Below are positions 9,874-17,796 of a DNA stretch of 28,512 nucleotides, piece after piece (position 1 is the first letter of the stretch; every line of letters begins with the position of its first letter). This stretch comes from Tritrichomonas foetus (Eukaryota > Parabasalia > Tritrichomonadida > Tritrichomonadidae), in assembly GCA_001839685.1 (NCBI GenBank), contig MLAK01001437.1, positions 105,358 to 133,869 of the forward strand, in the 5' to 3' direction. The notes under the pieces are model-generated. The model saw nothing but the letters and a program-made list of their open reading frames with translations. It did no database searches and was not told where the DNA came from. A program made the translations under genes and the position numbers.

Positions 9874-10686
9874 TTAAAAAGATGTATCAAACATATTATT
9901 AACCTCGAATTGATTTATGACTGAATCAAAAATAAGGTCAATAATTGTTTCATTTTCGCCTGTTGATTTTTTGTGATCCTTTTTGTTAATATCGCCTGAA
10001 CTTACTGTGCCAATTCTTGGCTCTCGCCTATAGTGATTATCTGCGAGATAATCTTTTCCAATCATGACTTCTTCTTTATTTTTGTTTTTGTTGACAATAG
10101 ATTGATTATTGCTCCTAACTTTCTTAGATTTGTTATCACTAGTTTCTTTATTATTATGAGAGCTGTTATGATTTGAATTCTGTCTGTCGTTCACAGAATG
10201 CGATTCATCTTGTTTGTTGTCTGAAGGCGATGTAGACTTCGAACTATTATCGAAATCATGATCACTTCTTGTTGATGAAACAGAATCAGTATCTGTTGTT
10301 GCATTTCTTCTTCGTTTATAAGGAATGGCTTGTTGTTTTTCTTTTTTCATTTGGCGTCTTTGAAGTAAATTCCATCTGTTTCGAAGCATAATTTCTGTTC
10401 TTTTGGGAAAAAATTTCTGAATTTTATGCCATCTCGAACCAATGAGATTATATTTTGCCTGAAGCAGTTCATCTTCTGCCAAAGTCCATTCAGCATGACT
10501 TATATCAGGTGATAAATACTTGAACCACCGCTCTTTACATTGTCTTGGATCACGACTCGTCATTTCTTTCGCAACCTTTACCCAATCGTCTGTGCCATAT
10601 TTTTCGACTAAGAGTTTGAGAGTTGCATCTTCTGCTTTTGTGAATTGAGATCGCGGATGTAAGTTTTTGAAGAAAGAGTACATCAT
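9874..10686 (-). CDS. Two-repeat Myb-like DNA-binding protein
   Basis: A 270-residue nuclear DNA-binding protein with two Myb/SANT repeats. Repeat one spans about residues 10-58 (FTKAEDATLKLLVEKYG...DWVKVAKEM...CKERWFKYL). Repeat two spans about 62-112 (WTLAEDELLQAKYNLIGSRWHKIQKFFPKRTEIMLRNRWNLL). The regularly spaced aromatic/hydrophobic residues and the CKERW and LRNRW recognition helices are clear. The arrangement resembles the short R2R3-type Myb regulators that trichomonads carry in large numbers. The rest is basic, then Ser/Asn-rich and disordered, with a conserved-looking C-terminal stretch (IIDLIFDSVINQF). It most likely binds promoter DNA; its targets are unknown. It starts ATG ATG; the first is used. 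Two initiator-like TCATT copies lie within 15 bases upstream. The stop is followed by AAA, giving TAAA. Confidence 0.93.
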   Translation of the reverse strand: MMYSFFKNLHPRSQFTKAEDATLKLLVEKYGTDDWVKVAKEMTSRDPRQCKERWFKYLSPDISHAEWTLAEDELLQAKYNLIGSRWHKIQKFFPKRTEIMLRNRWNLLQRRQMKKEKQQAIPYKRRRNATTDTDSVSSTRSDHDFDNSSKSTSPSDNKQDESHSVNDRQNSNHNSSHNNKETSDNKSKKVRSNNQSIVNKNKNKEEVMIGKDYLADNHYRREPRIGTVSSGDINKKDHKKSTGENETIIDLIFDSVINQFEVNNMFDTSF

Positions 10687-10689
10687 GTG

Positions 10690-10700
10690 AATGAGAATGA
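10690..10700 (-). promoter_or_regulatory. Tandem initiator-like TCATT copies before the Myb gene
   Basis: On the minus strand, TCATT occurs at 10700-10696 and again at 10694-10690, just before ATG 10686. Both fit TCA(Y)(W). A start there would give a leader of only 6-12 bases, in the range typical of trichomonad mRNAs. Confidence 0.5.
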
Positions 10701-12511
10701 AATAGAGACGCTATTCTATAACAAACCTCCTCAAAATCAACACAATTTATTCAAGTAAATTTGAAAAGAAAAATAATTTTTGAAAGTTTGATACTTATTC
10801 AATGAAAATGTTGGTTTTGAGTTCAGTTATCAAGAATTGAATACATTATTGAGATAAATTATCTCAAAAACATTATTATTCAACTGCTCATCATTATTTA
10901 TTTGTCATCTCAAATGATATTAAGAAATAAAATTATATCTACTTAAATAGAAAAGGCTGGAATAGGATTTATTTTTATTTTATTTTTATTTTTATTTTTT
11001 TGTGATGAACTTTTTAAAAATTGTTCATAATCTTTTTGTTTGATATTTATTTTATATTTTGAATATTAACAAATATTTTATGAGGAGGTATTAATTGATT
11101 TCAAAAGGAAGCTTTTAGTTATTATAACAATATATTAAAAAAAAATACACAACATTGAAATGATTCTGAGAACCTTAAGAGTCATTGAATTCAAGTGTCG
11201 TTATCGCAAACAATTCTTCTTTTTTTCATGTTGATAACCAAAAAATTGAAATATGGAAAATTTCTTCTCTTCATGAAACTCTCAAAAAAAATATATTCAA
11301 ATATATTGAATAATCGAAATTCAATACTTATTGTATATCTTAATAAACAAAAATGAATTTAATATTGGTTGCTTTATTGATTTTATGATGATGTTTCCGT
11401 GTAATGATCAAAAATAAAATAAAAAAGAAACATTCAGAAGTTGTATTGTTTCAATATAGAGGGGCATTCAAAAAAATGAATATTTTTTGAAACAAATTAT
11501 TCAAATTCTCCAAAATTGCGATACGGTACGATACCCAATATTTTCTCAGAAAAGTTTAAGTGTTCATATTTATCACGAAAAAAAGTGAAGAATATCAACC
11601 TTTATATGAGAGTAATATTAACAAATCAATATTTTCGTCAACAAATTTGTGATGGATAAGATATTTTTCTTTGTATAGCTGTTGATTCCCAGAAATTTGA
11701 ATAGTAATACAATTTTTTTCGATTTGGTTTTCTTGGGTTTTCTAAATAAAATCTCAAAGTTTAAATGGTTTATTCCTCAACGATATTGAATTTCAAAAAT
11801 ATTTCAATATGTTTCGTTTTATTTTCTTAGTTTATGTCTTGTTATAAAATTAATTTGTTTCAGAATTCTATTCAAACAAACATTAAATTCATTCAAAATG
11901 TGTTGAAGATTTTATTTGAATACTATTTTTGAGTTTGAGTTTGTAAAAATATAGATTTTGGCTCAATAAAAAGAGTTTTTCGATATTATTTTTGGCTTTT
12001 ATTATTATTGTGATATTTTCTATCCATTACATATAAATAAGATCATTTGGAAAAAGTTCCAAATTATCATATTTTTGAAGCGAACCCGAAAAATGAAAGA
12101 GTTTCCGATATCTACACTATATACTCACTCAAAATATTATATACTCGGAAAAAATTGGGTTTTTAGAATCAAATCTGTTATTATACTATTTTGCAAAGAA
12201 AGAGTATAATTCATGTAAATTCATATCTGATATATGATTCTTTATCGAATTGGTATGACTCACAAGTTTAGTCAAACATGAACGATCAAACAATTATTGT
12301 CGAACCAGTGTTTCAGAAAGAAGATAAGAGTCCAGTTATAGTTTCTTCGACATTGGTGAAACTCAAACGATAACGGTAAATTTCTTTCATATTTGTTGTT
12401 TTATCTATATTCGTTAAATTAAAGGCATTTTTATTTCTAAACTTCTATATCCAAATGGCGCTTGGCAAGTGCTTTAATGTCATCGCACCAAAATATATCA
12501 CAAAACCGAAT
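10701..12511. other. Long AT-rich gene-free region
   Basis: About 1.8 kb with no convincing reading frame on either strand. It contains T/A homopolymer tracts, TTTTA-type repeats near 10970-11000, and one short palindrome listed separately. Nothing resembling a tRNA, rRNA or other structured RNA gene was seen. Confidence 0.55.
10849..10867. repeat. Short palindrome
   Basis: TTGAGATAA and its exact complement TTATCTCAA are separated by one base. Flanking bases (about 10835-10884) extend the symmetry imperfectly (TTGAATA... on both sides). It could form a small hairpin and lies in gene-free DNA upstream of the Myb gene. Confidence 0.5.
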
Positions 12512-13313
12512 AAGAAAGCAAAAGAATAAGAAACAAAAGAATAAAGAAACAAAAGAATAAAGAAACAAAAGAATAAAGAAACAAAAGAATAAAGAAACAA
12601 AAGAATAAAGAAACAAAAGAATAAAGAAACAAAAGAATAAAGAAACAAAAGAATAAAGAAACAAAAGAATAAAGAAACAAAAGAATNNNNNNNNNNNNNN
12701 NNNNNNNNNNNNNNNNNNNNNNNNNNNNNNNNNNNNNNNNNNNNNNNNNNNNNNNNNNNNNNNNNNNNNNNNNNNNNNNNNNNNNNNNNNNNNNNNNNNN
12801 NNNNNNNNNNNNNNNNNNNNNNNNNNNNNNNNNNNNNNNNNNNNNNNNNNNNNNNNNNNNNNNNNNNNNNNNNNNNNNNNNNNNNNNNNNNNNNNNNNNN
12901 NNNNNNNNNNNNNNNNNNNNNNNNNNNNNNNNNNNNNNNNNNNNNNNNNNNNNNNNNNNNNNNNNNNNNNNNNNNNNNNNNNNNNNNNNNNNNNNNNNNN
13001 NNNNNNNNNNNNNNNNNNNNNNNNNNNNNNNNNNNNNNNNNNNNNNNNNNNNNNNNNNNNNNNNNNNNNNNNNNNNNNNNNNNNNNNNNNNNNNNNNNNN
13101 NNNNNNNNNNNNNNNNNNNNNNNNNNNNNNNNNNNNNNNNNNNNNNNNNNNNNNNNNNNNNNNNNNNNNNNNNNNNNNNNNNNNNNNNNNNNNNNNNNNN
13201 NNNNNNNNNNNNNNNNNNNNNNNNNNNNNNNNNNNNNNNNNNNNNNNNNNNNAGGAAACAAAAGAATAAAGAAACAAAAGAATAAAGAAACAAAAGAATA
13301 AGGAAACAAAAAG
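12512..13313. repeat. 16-bp tandem repeat (AAAGAAACAAAAGAAT) with assembly gap
   Basis: A purine-rich 16-bp unit is repeated about eleven times from 12512 to 12686, interrupted by N, and resumes at 13253-13313. The first copies differ slightly (a 15-bp copy and a copy with AAGC), and the last copies carry AAGG variants. Inner copies look identical. The opposite strand gives artefactual open frames because 16 is not a multiple of three and the unit has no stops on that strand. The true array length is unknown because of the gap. Confidence 0.95.
12687..13252. other. Assembly gap (566 N)
   Basis: The bases are N throughout, inside the 16-bp tandem array on both sides. The gap is almost certainly collapsed or unresolved tandem repeat. 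Nothing can be said about its content, and any reading frame across it is meaningless. Confidence 0.98.
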
Positions 13314-13370
13314 GAGAATTCGTGAAATATACTTTAAATAAGTGAAAGAAATCTAATAAAAACTGCTTCC

Positions 13371-14576
13371 TTAGATTGTTGTTGTTGTCATTGGGTTATA
13401 TATGACTCTATTCTTCAGTCTGATGAGGATAACCACCAAGATAATAATTACGATGATAATGAGAAGGAGGGAGATGCCCATGACAGAAGATACGAGGACG
13501 AAAGTTTCCTTTTGTAGTGCATTTTCTGTTGGTCCGGGCATTACTGTGATCGTTGGTTCAGGTGATGGTGATTGTGATGGTAGTGGAGTGGGAGGAGGTG
13601 GAACCTTTGATCTTGTTGGCACTTCTGTTTGAGATGGAGAAGGACTTTGTGTTGGTGGGGTGACAGTTGGTGATGGCCAGTATGTGAATACGTGTGGACA
13701 ATAATGTGTGTTTAAAAGTTCAATTAAATTGGTTGCTGTCACAACGCCATATCCGATTGTGATAGAATCAATAATCTGGAAAGTTCTGTTCTGGAATGGC
13801 ACTTCATCGAATACGCAACGAATAAGCTGTTGAGCGACTGATTTTGGTGCTTCGAAAATTCTGGTTCCGCATTTTTGGAATATTGCATCCCATATAATAA
13901 CTGAAGTTGTCATTCTGAACATGTATTCGGGGCGTTCTGTGAAGTTATAAAAGTTGGCTGTCATGATATGGTACCAGAAGTTCTCCACTCCCTGGTCAAA
14001 AGCGATATCGGTTTTATAAGCATTTGATTGGAAATTCACCATTTTAAGGTCAATTATCCATTGTCTGATGCAATGTAATGAAGAAACGCCGCCAGTCACA
14101 CGATTGAATGATGAATTAAATGTGTTGAATGAAATACTCGAGTCTATACTGTAGACTCTCATTCCGTCATTTTCAGACTGAGTCATGACATGTGATGTGA
14201 GATTTACTAATGACGTTCTCAACTCGTGGAAAGGCTCTAAATAGGCTGAGCCAACTTCAGGCGAGCTACAGTTAGAAAAGCATACTGCATTTAATGTGCA
14301 ACTTCCACCAACAAAGTATAAAGCGCCCGCCATTTTATCTGATATACACCCGAAAAACGTAGTTGAGTCGATAAGCATGTCAACGCTAGTATCGTTTGAT
14401 ATGGCATAAATCGAGCCACCTTGCAACTCTCCGGTTGCGTGGCAGAGATCAAATAGACAATTTCGAACAATAAAAACTTTTTCTTGAATTGGGTTGAATT
14501 CGAATCTTTCAGACGTGTGTTTGTCTTCTATCGTTTCACATGAGACAAGAGCGAGTAAAACTGAAAGGAAAAGCAT
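13371..14576 (-). CDS. Type I surface protein with Pro/Thr stalk and C-terminal TM
   Basis: A 401-residue predicted cell-surface protein. Residues 1-13 are a short hydrophobic signal peptide with likely cleavage after VSC or close by. The ectodomain (about 15-295) is rich in Asn, Ser, Cys and Thr with many N-glycosylation sequons. It has recurring short patterns around FxNCSS, STTFFGC and NSSFNRVTGG that resemble the parallel beta-helix repeats of trichomonad polymorphic-membrane-protein-like families. Residues about 299-350 form a Pro/Thr/Ser stalk (PTxxP, PSQSPSP). A single membrane helix spans about 359-385, and a 16-residue tail containing RLKNR and YNP follows. This is the layout of an anchored surface or adhesion-type protein. 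The beta-helix assignment is inference; signal peptide, stalk and TM are visible directly. A TCATA overlapping the ATG could be an initiator with an extremely short leader. Confidence 0.9.
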   Translation of the reverse strand: MLFLSVLLALVSCETIEDKHTSERFEFNPIQEKVFIVRNCLFDLCHATGELQGGSIYAISNDTSVDMLIDSTTFFGCISDKMAGALYFVGGSCTLNAVCFSNCSSPEVGSAYLEPFHELRTSLVNLTSHVMTQSENDGMRVYSIDSSISFNTFNSSFNRVTGGVSSLHCIRQWIIDLKMVNFQSNAYKTDIAFDQGVENFWYHIMTANFYNFTERPEYMFRMTTSVIIWDAIFQKCGTRIFEAPKSVAQQLIRCVFDEVPFQNRTFQIIDSITIGYGVVTATNLIELLNTHYCPHVFTYWPSPTVTPPTQSPSPSQTEVPTRSKVPPPPTPLPSQSPSPEPTITVMPGPTENALQKETFVLVSSVMGISLLLIIIVIIILVVILIRLKNRVIYNPMTTTTI

Positions 14577-14827
14577 ATGATAGGAAAGACAAATTGGTTT
14601 CTGATATTTTTCAAAGAAATTTGAGAAATTGAAAGAAACTGAGCAATGACTCTATGGATTTGAGAAGAAATCTTTTACCCTCTCGAAACTGTATGATTCA
14701 TTGAATAAAATATAAACTATTGAAATATTCGAAGATTATAGTTCTTATCGAAAAATTACATTTACCAATATTATCAAAAAGTTAAACTTTTTGACACAAT
14801 ATCATGAATAATAAGAAAGTCTTTTTT

Positions 14828-15722
14828 AAAAGTACACAACCTGGAAATACGTTTATTTTCATTAAATAAACTGAACTTTTTCGAATCTTGGAAACAACTT
14901 CCCGACTCTCTGATGCTTAATTTACAGCAACGAATTTTTGCTGAATAGATCTCAACCAATAAAAAATGCCAAAATTCGCTTGATTACTATTTTCGAAATT
15001 ACACGTTATTTCTAAAATCTCCAGGCAGATGAAAGATTTAGCCCTTTCCACTAGATCAAAGAGTTACTCAAATATTTCTCTATATTATCCCTACTATGTG
15101 GACAATTTTATCGAATTTATCTTGCAATACACCAATTTTATTGAATTTGAATTTTCCGAAAGATTGATGCTTAGATTTTTTTTCAAACTTTGCCAACATG
15201 CACAATTTCGTCAGAATGTATTAACATCGATTTATAAAGCATTTTCGTCTTTTGGTTGTCGAGAATTACGTTCTCAAAAAAAATTCGATATTTGATCAAA
15301 GTCTAATGAATCAATTGTATTCAACTCACACAAAATCATGAACATTCTTATTAATAAAGAAGGAAATTGAATTTAATTCTGAAATTATTTGAGAATCTTA
15401 TTTTTTGCGCATAATTTTTTTTTCATTCTTAAAATCCTTTTGAAGGAGCTTATCCATGTAAATACTCTCAAAAATCAAGGATATGTCGCATATGTGTGGG
15501 AAAAAAGTAGATTTTCATTTTCAATGGAATATACGATTATAATGTATTCAAAACAATAAGTATTTCTAAAAAAATTGCTTTTTTTATTAAATCGAAGAAT
15601 ATCTCAAAAATAAAAAGACAAAATCTTTTAATATTTTGGTTATATTATTTTTTAATTATGCTAATTATATGGAGAAAATATAAATAAAATCATAAGCGTA
15701 GAAGCATAGGTTGTGTACTTTT
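14828..15722. mobile_element. Candidate 895-bp TIR element (non-autonomous or decayed)
   Basis: AAAAGTACACAACCT at 14828-14842 is matched by its exact reverse complement at 15708-15722. Directly outside both ends lies the same 8 bases, TCTTTTTT (14820-14827 and 15723-15730), compatible with an 8-bp target duplication. Inward of the 15 bp the two ends remain loosely similar (TACG, TTAT). An 8-bp duplication is the hAT-superfamily length, but no transposase is visible and the flank is a T-run, so it could be coincidence. The interior contains one 88-codon frame of unknown origin. Confidence 0.35.
15029..15295 (+). pseudogene. 88-codon fragment, possibly the N-terminal part of a decayed ankyrin-type gene
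   Basis: Starts at ATG 15029 and ends at TGA 15295. The translation has regularly spaced aromatic and hydrophobic residues (NFIEFILQY, RLMLRFFFKLCQHAQFR) and looks like protein rather than random frame. It resembles the helical region found before the repeats in trichomonad ankyrin proteins, but I cannot assign it firmly. It lies inside the candidate inverted-repeat element. Confidence 0.25.
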
Positions 15723-15914
15723 TCTTTTTTATCGTGATATCCTTAGAAAACACTCTTTTTACACAGTAATTACTTTTCTACAAATTATTTCCCATTTTTC
15801 AGTTATGAATAAATGTAGTTTCTCTTGAAAACAAATTGTTGAGTTAACTGAATTTTTGTAAATCACAAAAAAAACTCGAAACAAAAAAATAAAAATGTGC
15901 TTTTTCAAGATGAA

Positions 15915-16190
15915 ATGAAGACAGCAGATATTAATACTGTTGCGACCATATGTTATCTAAAACTTTATTATTTATTATTAACCCTTGGTCCAAAATTGGA
16001 TTACAAGTGTTTTTCGGAAAATTACATTTCACCATGTGTTGAAAAGGATTCAAATGAAATATTTAAATTCCTGAATCATAGAACTAATATTTCACCATTG
16101 ATAATTTCGGCATACACAGAAAATCTTAGTTTTATTCAAAAAATACTTGATAATCCAAAATTTGATCATATCAAAAGTTCATTAAATTGA
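15915..16190 (+). pseudogene. Ankyrin-repeat-like fragment, 91 codons
   Basis: From ATG 15915 (the frame is open slightly further upstream) to TGA 16190. The last 33 residues, beginning SPLIISAYTENLSFIQKILD and followed by NPKFD, follow the ankyrin consensus (TPL, A, V/I, LL, D). The first part is hydrophobic and unassigned. A complete trichomonad ankyrin protein would be several times longer, so this is either a truncated relic or a small expressed protein. It may belong with the fragment at 15029, from which it is separated by non-coding sequence. Confidence 0.35.
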
Positions 16191-16428
16191 AGAACTATTT
16201 TTATGTTTATTGAAATAGATGATGTGGAAATTTAAAATGTTATTAATATATCAAAATGATTCAGCTTTATTTTTAAATAAAGCAGCCAAGTCATAAAGCA
16301 GTAATGTACTCCAATTCCTGTGAAATGAATCAGAGAATATTTATTCTGATGAAAATCTTATATTATATTATATTAAAGAAAAATTAAGAAAAGAAAAGAA
16401 GGAAAAAAAAAGTGTTTAACCCGGAAAT

Positions 16429-17709
16429 TTAGAGGTATAGAACATTCACTTGAGCTCTTGGGACAAGTTGACATTCGGTGAGTGTTAATGCAAAATCACT
16501 GTTTGTCAAAATGCGTCTTGGAAACATTGTTTCTATACCAATTGTTTTTCTCCTTGCTTCAGGTACATTACTTGCAATGAAAGCTGCAACATCAGCAATT
16601 GTTTCTGTTGATTGGAATTTATTTATGAGTGTGTTTCCATCTGGAAATATCATTTTTAATGTGCATTCGCGTTTTTCTGAAGCTGGATGACTTTGCGTCT
16701 TTTTTGGTGCACTTTCACCATTTGTTGCTGAAGTAGTATTTGTAGAGTGTTGAGTTTTGATTCTTTGTAGAATTTCTTTCTTTTCGAGAATTTCTTGACG
16801 TCTTCTTTTTTCGAATTCACTCAATTCAACATCATTTCGTCTTTCTTTTACTTCTTCACGAAGTTTCAATGAATCTTTAACTTCTTGGCGTCTTTTTAAT
16901 TCTTCTTGTGCTTGGGAGATTGGTTTTTGATGATTTTCTTGTTCATTTTTAGCAGCCAGTTTAGCTTTCAATTCATTAATTTTTGCTTGATTGTCAGTAT
17001 TATTTGAAGAGTTTGTCATTTTTTCAATTTCGTCGAGACATTTTTCAATTGAATGTGGACCAACTTTTTCAATAGCTGCTTTGACAACAATTTGATCGAA
17101 TCCCATTTGGAGTAATTCTTGAGTTGTGCCATCGATTGCATTTTTTTCTTGGTTCTGTAATTTCTCTAAATATAAAACGCATTGATCAACAGTTCCGTTT
17201 GATGTTGCAGCAAGCGCTTTTGTCACGCTCGATGGAGGGAATCCCATTTCCAAAAGCATATTCTGTGTAAAATTATCGATCATTGGAGGCGGCTGGGTTT
17301 GCTGTTGTTGCGCGTGATGTGGCTGGTTTTGTTGAGGTGGATGTGTTGATGATGAATCTCCGAGGGTTCGAGCTTTGCCCGAAAATGAGCTGGTTGTTTT
17401 ATATTTTTCGATTGTACTTAAAATTTGCGATTTGTTTGGTCCAACAATGCGAGTAATTTCGTGACCATTTTGGAAAAATACAAATGTTGGCGTTCCGCTA
17501 ATACTATGGGCCTGGGCGTCGCCTGGACAGTCCTGGCACATAATTGTACAAAATTCAACTGTTGGATATTTCGCTGGAAGTGAATCCCACCATGGTTTTA
17601 TCGCACGGCATGGAGGGCACCCCGGATTTGAAAAATCGACAGCCACAAGCTTTTTTCCGCTACTTTTGATAATACTATTAATTTGTCCTTCTCGTAAAAG
17701 TTTCGCCAT
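16429..17709 (-). CDS. Thioredoxin-UBA-UBA-UBX protein (likely p97/Cdc48 adaptor)
   Basis: A 426-residue protein joining a redox fold to ubiquitin-system domains. Residues 1-105 are a thioredoxin domain with the active-site motif CPPC at 31-34 and the cis-proline in GTPTFVFF at about 74. Two UBA domains follow at about 143-185 (LLEMGFPPSSVTKALAATSNG) and 192-231 (LLQMGFDQIVVKAAIEKV), a class that binds ubiquitin. A charged helix spans about 240-320. A C-terminal UBX domain (346-426) carries the FPRR loop that in this family contacts the N-domain of p97/Cdc48. Substrate delivery to Cdc48 is inferred. CPPC differs from the classical CGPC, so redox activity may be modified. It is divergent from the deubiquitinase gene across 87 bp. 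The stop TAA is followed by A, giving TAAA. Confidence 0.93.
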   Translation of the reverse strand: MAKLLREGQINSIIKSSGKKLVAVDFSNPGCPPCRAIKPWWDSLPAKYPTVEFCTIMCQDCPGDAQAHSISGTPTFVFFQNGHEITRIVGPNKSQILSTIEKYKTTSSFSGKARTLGDSSSTHPPQQNQPHHAQQQQTQPPPMIDNFTQNMLLEMGFPPSSVTKALAATSNGTVDQCVLYLEKLQNQEKNAIDGTTQELLQMGFDQIVVKAAIEKVGPHSIEKCLDEIEKMTNSSNNTDNQAKINELKAKLAAKNEQENHQKPISQAQEELKRRQEVKDSLKLREEVKERRNDVELSEFEKRRRQEILEKKEILQRIKTQHSTNTTSATNGESAPKKTQSHPASEKRECTLKMIFPDGNTLINKFQSTETIADVAAFIASNVPEARRKTIGIETMFPRRILTNSDFALTLTECQLVPRAQVNVLYL

Positions 17710-17796
17710 CGTGTTGAAAAATGAAAAAAAGTTATTCGGTCGAACAAGTTTCGGGTGAAATTGGCGAAATCGGATTCATTGAAAAAGTTTGAAGGA
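17710..17796. promoter_or_regulatory. 87-bp divergent promoter region of the UBX and USP genes
   Basis: Between the two start codons lies only 87 bp. An initiator-like TCATT faces each gene: minus strand at 17724-17720, eleven bases before ATG 17709, and plus strand at 17776-17780, about 17 bases before ATG 17797. The spacing means the two ubiquitin-pathway genes must share upstream sequence. Co-regulation is inferred. Confidence 0.5.

Larger units (their letters stand above)
14577..16428. other. Gene-poor region with relics
   Basis: About 1.85 kb between two minus-strand genes. It holds a pair of 15-bp inverted repeats (14828 and 15708) that may bound a decayed element. It also holds two plus-strand open frames that look like fragments of an ankyrin-type gene. 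Otherwise it is AT-rich with no complete gene. Confidence 0.5.

Noticed and set aside
12437..13309. Three long minus-strand open frames across the N block
   Set aside because: They translate the 16-bp tandem repeat and unknown bases; the repeat happens to lack stops on that strand. Not genes.
12512..13313. CRISPR-like array
   Set aside because: The 16-bp units abut with no spacers, and the setting is a eukaryotic nuclear genome.
17755..17796. Upstream extension of the protease to GTG 17755
   Set aside because: Eukaryotic nuclear genes rarely start at GTG; ATG 17797 has an initiator-like TCATT at the right distance.
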